The notes below the pieces were generated by a model. That model had not been told where the DNA came from, searched no databases, and was given only the letters and a program-made list of their open reading frames with translations. A program made the translations under genes and the position numbers. Of a stretch of DNA of 64,000 bases, positions 20,644 through 31,843 are shown one piece after another; within the stretch, counting starts at the first letter, position 1; the number at the start of each line of letters is the position of its first letter. Source of the DNA: Panopea generosa (lineage: Eukaryota; Mollusca; Bivalvia; Adapedonta; Hiatellidae); NCBI GenBank assembly GCA_029582155.1, contig CM055901.1, positions 51,341,206-51,405,205 on the forward strand, read 5' to 3'.

Positions 20644-21879
20644 TCAACTATACAGTACATCGCCACGTGAATCTGGGTGAAGAGTTATATCGTCGGCACA
20701 CCTATCAACCCATGCCTGACATTTTTCATCAACATCCTCCAGAGAAATCTCTAGCGATTGAAGGAAGTCAGCAAATGTTTTTGGACCGCGCACTGAAAAT
20801 GGACCTTCGTGAAACCTAATCCGTGGACGCTGAGGTCGACCGCCTTTGCTTGAGCGCGTCTTTTCTTGCCTGGCCCTGTAACTGACGTTTTCTAATCTAG
20901 GACTCAACACAGGGCTTAATGGCGGACTTTTTAAAGTGCTCCTGTGACTGTGATGAACATTCATTGAGTTTTGCAAATCAGTTGCATCCCTGATGTCCTC
21001 AGTAATAGTCATCGTACTATCTGAAGATCCTGGAATTTCTTCTTCGCTAGATCCCAAGTTGGTCCTTGGCGATTTTTTGTTTGGATGTAAAATTTTGTCA
21101 ATTCTTTCCAACATCATGAATGTTTTTTCGCGTTCAATATTTTCAACATCAAAAACTTCTGGTTTGTAACTTTTCTGATATTTTTCAATCTCAGGTAATG
21201 GATCTAAAGGTCTTATTATACGTATCGTTCCATTTCTTGACCGGAAGTTGGTAACAGTTCTTTGGTGACGGTCTCTTTCATTAACTGCGACACGACTCAT
21301 TGGCATAGATTTGCGTGGCGTTGGTTTTGCCATAATCTTCGTACTATCTCGGTAATGGAACGGTAACTCGCGTGGTTTCATGTCGTCTGCAGTCAGTTTT
21401 GTTTTGTCATCCAAAGAAGAGTGACTTGTTCCCCATGTGTTAAAAATGTGATTTTGGTTATATTCATCTTCCTCTTCCGGTGAATGAAGAATTAGTGGGC
21501 GGTGGTGGGTAATCCGAGACAAACTTGGCGGTAAACTCATCTGACTGTTCGTCACAGGAGTATATCCGGTACATGTACTGTCAGTTGCTGATATCATCGA
21601 CATGCTTTGCCTCGGTGTAGATGTCATATTAAACAATGTACTCCGTCGCAGATTAGGATCTGGTTCACTTAATACCGAAGTTGTAATTTTTGGCAATGAC
21701 GATAGTTTGCGCTGGACGGCTGGGAACTTTGGCACGTTGCTTTTCCATTGAGTTTCGGCAATGTGGTCAAGCTTTTTGTAATACTCTGCTCCGCGTTTTA
21801 CATCGGCCAGGCGTTTGTTGCGCATGCCTTCTAGCTGAAACGGAGCCGGCTCGAGTCCAAGTGATGTTTCAGCTAACAT
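20644..21879 (-). CDS. Unrecognised intronless 411-aa protein, probably nuclear or ciliary
   Basis: One uninterrupted frame of 411 codons runs from ATG at 21879 to TGA at 20644. An in-frame TAA lies six codons upstream of the ATG, which supports this start. I do not recognise a family. The protein is basic and serine/proline-rich, with no signal peptide or membrane segment. The N-terminus (residues 1-65) looks helical, with GMRNKRLADVKRGAEYYKKL. The middle (about 75-310) is low-complexity with phospho-site-like stretches. The last 70 residues look folded and conserved: RIRFHEGPFSVRGPKTF, then a helix FADFLQSLEISLEDVDEKC and QAWVDRCADDI. Base and codon usage are clearly more balanced than in the AT-rich surroundings, as expected for real coding sequence. 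Two RFX X-box-like sites lie within 140 bp upstream, so a ciliary or flagellar role is a possible inference only. It could be an expressed retrocopy or an ancestrally single-exon gene. Confidence 0.8.
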   Translation of the reverse strand: MLAETSLGLEPAPFQLEGMRNKRLADVKRGAEYYKKLDHIAETQWKSNVPKFPAVQRKLSSLPKITTSVLSEPDPNLRRSTLFNMTSTPRQSMSMISATDSTCTGYTPVTNSQMSLPPSLSRITHHRPLILHSPEEEDEYNQNHIFNTWGTSHSSLDDKTKLTADDMKPRELPFHYRDSTKIMAKPTPRKSMPMSRVAVNERDRHQRTVTNFRSRNGTIRIIRPLDPLPEIEKYQKSYKPEVFDVENIEREKTFMMLERIDKILHPNKKSPRTNLGSSEEEIPGSSDSTMTITEDIRDATDLQNSMNVHHSHRSTLKSPPLSPVLSPRLENVSYRARQEKTRSSKGGRPQRPRIRFHEGPFSVRGPKTFADFLQSLEISLEDVDEKCQAWVDRCADDITLHPDSRGDVLYS

Positions 21880-21948
21880 TTTTGCAAACGTTTATGTACG
21901 CGTCATTCTGTTAATTAAATAGTGTCCATGACTTTGGTCTAAAGGTCC

Positions 21949-22018
21949 GTAACCACGGTTTCCACGAGTTTGTACTAACTTCATGAGTGAGTCACACGTT
22001 AGCCGTTACCATGGTTGG
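21949..22018 (-). promoter_or_regulatory. Two X-box-like (RFX) motifs upstream of the 411-aa gene
   Basis: GTAACCACGGTTTCC (21949-21963) and GTTACCATGGTTGG (22005-22018) are imperfect palindromes. They resemble the RFX consensus GTNRCC-N(0-3)-RGYAAC and lie about 70 and 126 bp upstream of the ATG. Close spacing to the start codon is typical of X-boxes of ciliary genes. In each site one half matches well and the other is degenerate. This is a motif match by eye, not evidence of binding. Confidence 0.35.
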
Positions 22019-22399
22019 GATCTTTCTGAAGAACATAAAAGCATAATTACACTGATTTATTGGAAACATCAGTATGTGAAAATTAAAGAAAGACAAAAGA
22101 AATCAATAAATAACATGTAATGTGCACAGCTAGAAAAAAATTAATGCAACTTGAGGGAACGTTTCTCTCCGGAGAACGAAATACTTTCAATCCATCCTAA
22201 TTAAAAAAAACTTCTCACTCGTAAACCATCGTCGGATACCCGAGGGTGATAATTCCGCTTCTTTCCATCCAAATAAATGGAGAGCATCGTAATAGTTTAC
22301 CCGTGGGTATACGACGATGCTCGTAAACATGTGTTAGCCTTAACACTATCGTGTATGTTTTATATCGATGGATAGTTTTCGATTTTATATTATCAGCAC

Positions 22400-22485
22400 G
22401 CACGCACGCACGCATATATATATATATATATATGGTGATATATGGTGATATATATATATATATATATGGTGATATATATACACAC
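22400..22485. repeat. (CGCA)n/(TA)n and tatatggtga repeats
   Basis: Short cgcacgcacgca run followed by TA runs interrupted three times by tatggtgata. Confidence 0.9.
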
Positions 22486-22675
22486 GCCAACAGGAATATT
22501 CGATGCTCACGTTCAATGTACAAAGATATACAGTAGTCATATGTATGCCACCGCTCATTTGACACCCTTGAATCACTAAGAGATTGATAATTGAAGCACA
22601 ATAATTATAAATTACAAAATGGACATGACACGTATTTGGAAGGTTCCTATCCCTCTACAGAGATCAACAGTGATA

Positions 22676-22891
22676 CATGTCTTACCCAGAACCACGTTGG
22701 TTGGATGTGTTTATATATACTCTGAGCAAATATCTTCTCTCACATCTCAAATCTTTCTGTATATTTTATTTCTCTATCATCTCTCTCTCTCTCTTTCTCT
22801 CTCTCAGCTCTCTCAGTCTATCATATTTCTTTATCTCTTTCATCTCTCTATCATCTCTCTCTTTCATCTCTAGCTGTCTCTCTCTCACTCT

Positions 22892-22938
<47 letters not shown>

Positions 22939-23027
22939 CTACCTACCTACCTACCTACCTACCTACCTACCTACCTACCTACCTACCTATCTATCTATCA
23001 TCTCTCTACCATCTCTCTCTGTCTCGC

Positions 23028-23071
<44 letters not shown>

Positions 23072-23136
23072 TCATCTCTCTACCATCTCTCTCTGTTTCG
23101 CATTAGTCTCTTTCATCTTTATATCATCTCTCTCTC

Positions 23137-23185
<49 letters not shown>
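22676..23185 (-). repeat. GA-repeat-associated interspersed repeat, inverted copy, with long (CT)n and (CTAC)n
   Basis: 22676-22740 is the inverse of tatttgctcacaatatataa acacatccaacccacgtg, found at 27807-27845. It abuts 440 bp of CT repeats with a perfect (CTAC)n block at about 22936-22988. The 171-codon Ser/Leu frame here is a translation of the microsatellite. Confidence 0.85.
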
Positions 23186-23189
23186 CTAT

Positions 23190-24755
23190 TAGCATAGCAG
23201 TATGTTTACCATATATCATTCAAAAGAACAATATCTGGTTTTCATTCTGTAAATTGACCAATTCAGACAAAACTGGGGTTGTTTTGATTGAAACAGAATT
23301 AATACGCAGTGTATGACTAATTGTGTAAATTTTAAATACCAAAGAAATTTATAAAATAATTAGGTACAAAACATATTCAAACATTATAGCATGTTAAAAC
23401 AAGCCCTTGTGATTTAAATGAAAATCGTATCTACCATACATCAGCGACTAATCCGAACACATTTAAATTGATTGTTCATACCTAAGTTTTCGTGAACCTA
23501 TACCAGCGTTGGGCTTTTCAAAATAAGTTTAACACCTCCGGATCTACAGTTATGTCAAGTAATTAGCAATAGTATCCCTCTATTGTTCTAAAACCTGGCA
23601 GAGTCACAAAGCCTCCACGGACAATAAAATAAACAAGTTAACAATTGTATCATATAATGACATTTAGATATACATATCGGAACGATCGTTTGTGTATATA
23701 ACTTAACTAAGACGTGATATGTCGCACCTACTGCAGCGTATATAATTATGAAACGATGCGGATTGTGACACGAAAATCATATAAAGATCACATAAAACAT
23801 TATTGATTTTTTTCTCAATATTTTGCGAACGTATGAAATTAGGTTTTAATGAAAATTGCTATATTTTGGAAGTATGTCCCATGGAGACGTACACGCAATG
23901 TTTAATATTATAATATCACAGATTGGTGGTATGCCGTCACTCTTTCCATATAACCCTTCCTTCACTAAATAATATACATTATGTTAAATGCGTCTGTATC
24001 TTTATTGTTACCATAACTCTTTAAAAAATAAAACAAATGGCACTAATCGAAATTAAATAGGTCCACCCTAACTCTGATCTAACAACTTTGCAAGTAGTAG
24101 CGTGATCCTAGGGAAATATGTGCGTGTACGTTTCTCTGGTCTTATTGAAAAAATAAATCACCTTTGTAACGTTTCATTCTATTGTATGTTGTTGTTTTTA
24201 ATTATAGATATAGATTTCTCATTAAAATATTTTTGTTAATTTTTGCTGTTTAAATGAATGAACTTATAAATGATAATTTCACTGGTTTTAATTATGTATT
24301 ATTTATAAAGGTTTCGGTCAGTAGGGTCGTTCAATGACTTTATCTTCAGTAAAATATCAAATTACCGATTTCACTCGTGAACTCCGAAATCTGCAGACTT
24401 GCTCGTGGCTTCGCCTCTCACGACAAAACTACGTCGGTGCTCACTCGATGAAATAAAGATGATGTTTTCTCTGAGACTCTACACTGTTATTTTCACTAAT
24501 TTATGAATGAGCTAATTTGACGAGAAAGTAACATACTACTCTTGCGACAAACATATGGGTACAATCCCCGTGCTGAGCATCTTTTGTCATTGTTTTTTTG
24601 TTGTTTCGTGTCACATCGAGGTTACCGTCCACTTTTAAGCTTAAGACTTATTCTATTATGAAACAGCTTATGTGTTAACGAGATGTAAACCCCAATTAAA
24701 CAATAAAATCGTCTAAGTAGGAACGAACTTGTTTAAAATGAAATAAGAGGTTCTA
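23190..24755. other. Intergenic AT-rich DNA, nothing recognised
   Basis: No supportable gene, repeat or motif. Confidence 0.5.
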
Positions 24756-24756
24756 A

Positions 24757-24758
<2 letters not shown>

Positions 24759-24814
<56 letters not shown>
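24759..24814. repeat. (GT)n microsatellite
   Basis: About 27 GT units followed by a G-rich run. Confidence 0.98.
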
Positions 24815-24816
<2 letters not shown>

Positions 24817-24844
24817 AGGGGGTGGGGTTGGATGGGGTTTGGGG

Positions 24845-25010
24845 TAGTTAACCTAACCATTGTTTCCTGAGATCCTGTAAGGTTTTAATCAGTACTCGAG
24901 CACATCCATCTCTGCAGGTAATAGCTAACTTTCCCGCTTGATCAGCGGCGAGAGACGAATGACAACGAGACGCAATGTCGTGTATCAGTTATCTAGAAGA
25001 CTTACCGGGC
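24845..25010 (-). mobile_element. SINE-A copy 5, truncated
   Basis: Contains gttaacctaaccattgtttc, cagtactcgagcacatccat and gagagacgaatgacaacgag. The tRNA head is lost after ggcgacc. One end abuts the (GT)n tract. Confidence 0.8.
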
Positions 25011-25958
25011 GACCAAAAGTGTAATATATATTTTAATTTCATCAGAACGATATGTTAGACAAATCCAACGAAATATCAATTTATATTTATACCCGTATTT
25101 TCAAAACAAGCTAGAAACCACAGGTTTTGTGTAAAATTATCAATAATTTCTAAAACTATGAAGTTTCAGATATTAATGCTCGGATACGTACAAATCCATA
25201 TGGTTATAGCATCATATTGGCTGACTTAGTAGACTATATTTCAGCGTTACCGAAATAAATAACTTGACAAGGATTCGAGATTTCAAATATAAATATAATC
25301 ATAAGAATATATAAAACTTCTTACTAAAATTCAAATGTGTACATACCTTAGGTCTAAGCCAAGCACATATTGTATAACTATTTCTATCTACAGTTAAAAA
25401 AGTATTAAAATCCACTTTATATAGAGTGCCAATACATATAGTACCGTAGTCATGAAACCACAGGTCACCACACCGTAGATAGCAATCGATTAACTTATTA
25501 CATAAAATAAATATGCAAACAACTTACCACATTTTAAATGAAAACATCATTTTACAACCATTTGTTTTAAATCAAATCAATATCCCATAGCCCGCGTACG
25601 ACACAGCGTGTTTCACCCAACCGTCCGAACGTATATTTGCTTGTTACTTAGCACAATACCAGTCGATAAATTCTTCAACGTAAAACTCGATAAAGTTATC
25701 AGTGGACAAATACTTATATCTGTAACCGGTATGTTTCCGTGCTATGTTCCGCTTGCAGTTCAATCCACCAAAGTGCTGTTTATTTGGTTTAAATGACAAA
25801 GGTTGATCTAACACATCAAGGGGCCATTGCATGAACTGGCAGAATATTAATGTACTAATATATTACACAATGTTTTAAAAGTCAATATTTAATTCTATAA
25901 TGGCTTTCGGGATAATATTTTTAATAAACAATGATTGACAAGGATAAGGTTTCAATTT

Positions 25959-25960
<2 letters not shown>
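25011..25960. other. Intergenic, nothing recognised
   Basis: Two overlapping ~62-codon frames at 25608-25832 on opposite strands show no family signature. Otherwise AT-rich. Confidence 0.45.
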
Positions 25961-25963
<3 letters not shown>

Positions 25964-26028
<65 letters not shown>

Positions 26029-26243
26029 GTGTGTGTGTGTGGGGGGGGGGGGATATTCGATTACAATATATTAACCCACCCAACCCGCGCGGTTTTTATT
26101 TATTAGTTATATAAGTATAGAACTCACAATCACATTTTTTCTGTTATAATGTACGTTTTTTTTGTTCATTCATTAAGTTCCCCCAATGTATTCCTAACAA
26201 TAAGTACTATATATAACTGATAACTGAACTCGAAGGAAGAAAA
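25964..26243 (+). repeat. GA-repeat-associated interspersed repeat, copy 2
   Basis: (GA)n, (GT)n and G12, then attacaatatattaacccacc, tttttatttattagttatat and aactgataactgaactcgaa ggaag. The same order is seen at 27713-28018. Confidence 0.85.
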
Positions 26244-27700
26244 TTATTATTATTATCATCTTTATTTCCTCCAAGTTAATGAAGATTTTATGATATGAAC
26301 ATTAAACCCACATATTAAACAAAACTACAGGCATATTGACAAACATGAAAAGAATAGTTCTATTGCAGAAGCATGAACTTTAACGTGTTATAAAAGATAA
26401 TGACACAGTATACAAATAATCAGTTACAAAGAACGGGGCATAAATATGTTTAATGTATGTTACCGCAGAATGATTCCTAACGATAAATTCTGAATATCGT
26501 TCTATATTGATCACTTGTGTTAAGTTATCATATATCCTACCAATCATGAATTAAGTCAATTTCTCGTTATCTGTTGTATCTAGCATGTTGTACAGAGCTA
26601 TACTAAACTTATATATCACATCTTCCCAGTATTCAGTTTTCAACAGTTTCATTGTATGGTCCAAGCAAACAGCAAAAAGATGTTGTAGTTTGTCAGTGGT
26701 TATTTAATCACATTTCGAACATGGCAATTGTGTAGGTTGTTGACATTGTAGTTTCGCCATAAACGTCATTAACTCAAGTGTATTCAGTTTTTTTTCAAGA
26801 GCAACACGCCAAAATGCTTGCTGAAGCTTAGGATGTGTTTAAACAACGGAAATATAAAAAAGTCATCACTTAAACACATTCTGGAAAGCCATAAGGATTC
26901 TTCATGTTTTAAGATGGTGGATCGACACTTACATTTTCAACGGAACTTTGATAGAAAAGTACCCAACACTAAATACACCTAAGGAAGAAATCAGTTCATA
27001 CTTAGTCAATAACCTAACTAATCTGGGACGAAACATAGCTTCGTTTCAGTACAGTTAGGTTTGTATTGGAATATCTGTCTTATAAGATTGATTGATTGAT
27101 TGATTGAATATTTAGCGTCATTTTATGCCATCGAGGGCTAACAGACGATCAGTTAACCTAGCTAATGTTTCCGTGTATTAACCAGTACTCGAGCACACCC
27201 CATATCCGCAAGTAACTGATAACTTTCCCACTTGAATCAGTGGCGAGAGACGAATGATAATGAGACACAATGTCGTATATCAATCATCACGGAGACTGTT
27301 GCCGGGCGGGGGATTCGAACTCACGACCCCTGGATTGATAGCCAGACGCGTAACCGACTGAGCTAATCGGGCCCGGCTTTTATAAGAATTTGTTGTACCA
27401 AATCTGTCGTTTTCATTCTGCACAGGGATCCAAAGAAAATAAGTCTATGTGTGCTTCAATGCTCGTATGACCAAGCATGCCTATAACCATGTCTGACCGA
27501 GTTAGGTATGGTAGACCTTGTGCCGATTTAAGGACTTTCAAACTTGATATTGATATGTTGTTCCACAGCTCACAGCCAAAGATGGCACGTGGAAGAACCA
27601 TGGTTGTGTATAACTTGACCGATGTTATGGGATTTACTCCATTTGAATGGACGCCATTTTTGCGAGGGAGAGAAATGTTCCCCTGGTAGTCTTCTTAATA
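26244..27700 (-). mobile_element. LINE (non-LTR retrotransposon) 3'-terminal remnant, split by a SINE
   Basis: Minus-strand coding remnants, frameshifted, are VLPRAIFGCELWNNISI (27601-27550), PYLTRSDMVIGMLGH and FFGSLCRMKTTDLVQQIL (up to the SINE). Past the SINE come LIRQIFQYKPN and FWRVALEKKLNTLELM (about 26815-26767), then a Cys/His-bearing LPCSKCD and HLFAVC. This is the post-RT C-terminal region of a mollusc LINE. The 3' end has AATAAAG and an (AAT)n tail near 26244-26266. The 5' part is absent. The LINE clade is not assigned. Confidence 0.8.
27088..27379 (-). mobile_element. SINE-A copy 6, full length, inserted in the LINE
   Basis: The best copy of the family. On the minus strand it reads TTAGCTCAGTCGGTTACGCG (A box) and GAGTTCGAATCCCCCG (B box), with an (ATTG/AATC)n tail. 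Flanked by 8-bp duplications TTATAAGA at 27080-27087 and 27380-27387. The LINE coding remnant resumes on the other side, so the SINE is younger. The head looks like a tRNA but has no closed acceptor stem and is not a tRNA gene. Confidence 0.95.
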
Positions 27701-27706
27701 TCATCA

Positions 27707-27712
<6 letters not shown>

Positions 27713-27749
<37 letters not shown>

Positions 27750-27776
27750 AGGGAGGGAGGGAGGGAGGGAGGGAGG

Positions 27777-27812
<36 letters not shown>

Positions 27813-28018
27813 GCTCACAATATATAAACACATCCAACCCACGTGATTTTTATTTATTAGTTATATATAAGTAATCACATTTTTTTTCTATTTTAATGTG
27901 CGTTTTTTAGTGTGTTTTTTCTGCTGTTATTTTTTTCATTAAGTTCCCCAGCTCCACCCGAACTTAGTAAATGCATTTCTAACAATAACTGATAACTGAA
28001 CTCGAAGAAAGAAAATGA
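27713..28018 (+). repeat. GA-repeat-associated interspersed repeat, copy 3, with (GAGG)n
   Basis: (GA)n, a perfect (GGGA)n block at about 27742-27780, (GA)n, then the shared unique part tatttgctcacaatatataa acacatccaaccca through aactgataactgaactcgaa. Frames on both strands across it are microsatellite translations. Confidence 0.9.
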
Positions 28019-29180
28019 AAACACGCATTTAATGTTGTTAAACAACACCAAGACTATAAATTACAGTGTCGTAACTTAACTGGTAACGATGTGTACGCAC
28101 AGTTGTATGGGGATCTCCGGTGCCATACCCACCGATTTTTTTATCCAACTAAACTGTCGTAGGTGTGTTTTAACTTCCTGCCAAGGACAAGAAATTATAT
28201 ATATAAGTATACATATATAAGACCTCGCCTAGGGTTCCGATTTGTATTGGATTTTTGGAATTTTATTTTTCAATTTCTCATAAAAAAAGTGTAGGCAGAA
28301 TGCTACGACTCTGAGTCTACGACTCTCAGTTAGCGATTCGAACAGGATAATTGTCTTGAATACGTGTCAGTGATAAGGCACTGCCAACCCCATCGCTCGT
28401 CCATTTCCGTCTGTGTTCGAACGTAGGCGGAAATGCCCGAGAGATGTGTTACCCTAGTTAAAATTATCTCCCCTTAGCCGATAGATGACGCGTTGCGCTG
28501 GAAAGAAAACATGGATAACTGAAAGTATTCTGAGACAAGAAAACATTAAAAAAACATGCATTATTACGCAATATGTTTTTAAATTCATGCTTCTGATATT
28601 AAGAGAGCAAGGTAAATATATTTTAACTGTTGAATAAAACTGGATGCTCTACTTTATAACTGAGATGTATGTAAAAAATAAATTGTCAAATCGTTAATGT
28701 AATGGGTTTTCGCGATATAAGACTCTTTGATACGTCATACCATAACTTTTTACAAGATATCTTTTACCTTATTGTCTTGTCTGATTGTGGGATAATGTTT
28801 AATTTTCACTCAGTTTACACGTTTATTCATAGTAATGTGATCTTTTTTGTATAAATTTGCTCACTAATTCGAAGTGTCTCGTAACGAAAAACAATCTATC
28901 CTTTTCTGGCAAAAACATATATTTAGTCAAATTCAACCACCAACAGGCATCTGGTCCATAGATGGGACCTGTCCAAGGGTACCCCCATCCGCTCTCCCCC
29001 AATACTAAAAAATTACAGAGGTTTTGTACCACTACAATTTCATACCAAATTGAGAGGTTTTGTATCATACATAATCTTCATGGAGTTTCTCACCATGATT
29101 AGGTGTCATATTATGACAATCGGTTTATAGACCTGATTTGGGAAATATCATGTACTGGGATATACTTTGTTGTAATTGAA
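28019..29180. other. Intergenic; relatively CpG-rich island about 28290-28520
   Basis: 28290-28520 is richer in CpG than its surroundings (for example gatgacgcgttgcgctgg near 28484). It could hold an upstream TBPL1 noncoding exon or promoter; there is no transcript evidence. Nothing else recognised. Confidence 0.25.
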
Positions 29181-29183
29181 AAA

Positions 29184-29438
29184 ACCTGAGGCCATCCTTT
29201 AAAAAATATTTATTTGGTGTGCTCCGACCCAGTATTTTTCATGTGGGTACTATTTTTTTTATTTGTTTGCCAAATTTTGATTTTGCATAGTCGTTTTAGG
29301 AAAAATGGACAGAAATAATGAAAAAAACAATTAAGTGCTTTGAAAGTCAATGAAAATGTTTGGGTAGCTACAATTTTGAGTGAGTAGGTAGGAGCACAGC
29401 AAACAATATTATTATCTTTTTAAGGATGGCCCGAGGTT
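29184..29438. mobile_element. 255-bp MITE with ~50-bp inverted termini
   Basis: Left AACCTGAGGCCATCCTTTAA and right (complement) AACCTCGGGCCATCCTTAAA. Similarity continues inward to gtgctcc on both sides. No coding potential. Confidence 0.75.
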
Positions 29439-29439
29439 A

Positions 29440-31015
29440 GCAAAAAATAATGTCTCAACGAAACGCTAAAGTTTTGCAAAAAAAGAATTAAAACTGTCAA
29501 CAGACAGCTGAAGTTTACATTGACAGAGAATATAAGCACAAAAAAGACAATATAATTGTTGTATAAAACTTTCAGACAGGGTGGCGGGCAAAGGAACCGC
29601 ACCTCCTGATGAATGTTTTTTGTCTGCAGACAAATGATTTTTTCCTGTAACTAGTCTGTCGGATGAATAAACATTTTGGCAGAGATTGAAAAGTAAACAA
29701 TCTGAAAACTGGCCATAATAAATTAATTGCCAGATTGTCCACGCCCACCCCCTAACTTTCATAAAAAAAAAAAAAAATAAATAAATAAAATCTTCCCGCC
29801 CTCCCCGTTTTTAAGAAAAAATTTGGATGATAATCTAGCAATTAAGTTATAATGGCCTTAAAAAGAAATGATTCGAAGTCATTACGGTATTTATTCTTTC
29901 TATATTTCATTGCTGTAAGTTTGACATTTAACATTCATCAACAATAACTTTATCACGCAATTTCTTGTTGAGTCTTCAAGGACACTTTTCATTACAAAGC
30001 ATTCGGCATAATTTTTTTATTGAGACGCGCATGTGCAGCTTATTAATGCAAGTTTAAAAGTCAGAATATTTTCTGTATTCAGAGTATTTCCTGGTCTTTT
30101 TGCACTTTACATGTTACAGAGGCTTGAATGCATGAACTTTTTATGTTTACCCCAAGCTGTTTGTATTTGGAACAATTGTTCAAAAGTGATATATAAACAA
30201 CATCAATAAGATTAATGTTTATTGCATGATCATAATGTTTAAAGCTTGTGGTGTACTTACTGTAAATGAAGTAATAAAATTATTTAAGGTAATCACAATG
30301 TGCTTCGAAGTAGACAACATTTTAGTATTAAATTTTTCGGACAGGTGAATTTTTTGTCCAGACAAGTACTTTTTACCAGTTCACTTGCGCGACGGACAAG
30401 TGCTTTGAAAAGGTTTTTCCCGACCCCTGAGACAACTGAATTTTCCATCAACATGAAATTGTAGTGGTCATACAATCAGTTTTTAAACAAAATAACATAC
30501 TATATATTATTTAACCTTCTAGTATTATCATTTTCCCATAAATTTGGTCTTTACCAAGAACTAAAACAGTATTTTCAGCATATGAAAGTCAATTTCAGTA
30601 AAAAAAATCTTTCCTACTGATAACTGACACTGTTGTCAAGTTCTGCTCATCATCAATGTGAGTCTGCAATGCAAATAAAATGCACATGGGAGTTCAGTGG
30701 GCAAGTCAAGAAATAAAGGCATATCTAGCTTGAAACTTACCAGTGGAAATGATAATCATGCTCCTTTACAAGGGATGAAATCGTGTTTATTATGTTTATT
30801 GTTTGTCAGCAGTTCTCGTCTGACAGATATAGAAAAATGACCATGACATTGTCAGATCAATGCTATAACACAAAAAGCATTTTGTGATACAGATTTTTCA
30901 ACAAGTTTAAATTATGGCATAAAAGTCATGTATGTTATTATTCTCTGGGCAGTATCAAAATTATTGACTAATCATGTATGGGGAATTGAATGTTGAGATT
31001 TAAATTGAGGTAGGT
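29440..31015. other. Intergenic or 5' TBPL1 intron, nothing recognised
   Basis: AT-rich. A short segment, gcgcgacggacaagtgct, near 30388 looks like part of an old repeat. Confidence 0.45.
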
Positions 31016-31017
31016 AC

Positions 31018-31312
31018 TGCTGTGGTGAACTGGGGGTAAAGCATTTGCCTAACATCAAAGAAGTCATGGATTTTATCCATGGCCAAGTCATACCAAAGAC
31101 TTGAAAAATGGTACTAGAAGCTCCCTTGCTTGGCGCTCAGCATTTAGAGGGTTTTTCTAGCTCTGGTCGGCCTTGTGTCAGTATAACATGACTGGGTGGA
31201 GTATTGTACCATGTGTCTGTGGCAATATACTCCAGTATGGCAGTGTTTGGAATACTGTCTCAAGTAGACAATGTCACAGTATAACTGAAAAAGTGTTGAA
31301 AGCGGTGCTAAA
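31018..31312 (+). mobile_element. SINE-D copy 1
   Basis: Shares cttgcttggcgctcagcatt tagagg, ctggtcggccttgtgtcagt ataa and atgactgggtggagtatt with the copy at 56470. This is a dispersed element type common in bivalves. The tRNA head is decayed. Confidence 0.7.
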
Positions 31313-31397
31313 CAGTATATAATAGTATTGTAATATATGAATCAGATATCATGAGTGCTTCTTAGAAAATAAGCGTAACATAGCATTATTACTCGAG

Positions 31398-31602
31398 TAT
31401 TGCTGAGCTATAGCTGAGATGCATTATTTCCCAATGAGTATTGCTGAGCTATAGCTGAGATGCCTTATATCCCAATGAGTATTGCTGAGCTATAGCTGAG
31501 ATGCATTATTTCTCGAGGAGTATTGCTGAGCTATAGCTGAGATGCATTATTTCCCAATACGTATTGCTGAGTTATAGCTGAGATGAGGCTCAGCCAAATA
31601 GT
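31398..31602 (+). repeat. 41-bp tandem repeat, five copies, upstream of TBPL1
   Basis: tattgctgagctatagctga begins at 31398, 31439, 31480, 31521 and 31562. The unit contains the palindrome AGCTATAGCT. It lies about 240 bp before the exon that carries the TBPL1 start. Confidence 0.95.
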
Positions 31603-31843
31603 TGAATTCTGAAAATAAACTGTTAAACATATACAAATTACAATTTGACTGTTATCATTCAAAATAGTTAGGACCATGATAGTTTAGCTGGAGCCATTTC
31701 AAATGGAAAAGTTCATTGCCCTGTTGTCATGTTCAGAAAAGAAGTTAATACTCCATACTGCAATGCACACAAAAGAAAATGTGAAATTATAATTAATGGA
31801 AAGTATAACTTGGAAATGTTTGAAATGATTATTTTGTTGACAG

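Noticed and set aside
22677-23192. 171-codon Ser/Leu-rich frame
   Set aside because: Translation of CT and CTAC microsatellites.
25608-25832. Overlapping 62-codon frames on both strands
   Set aside because: No family signature, no splice context, mutually exclusive frames.
27088-27379. tRNA gene (A and B boxes present)
   Set aside because: Acceptor stem cannot close and the sequence continues into a SINE body shared with seven other copies.
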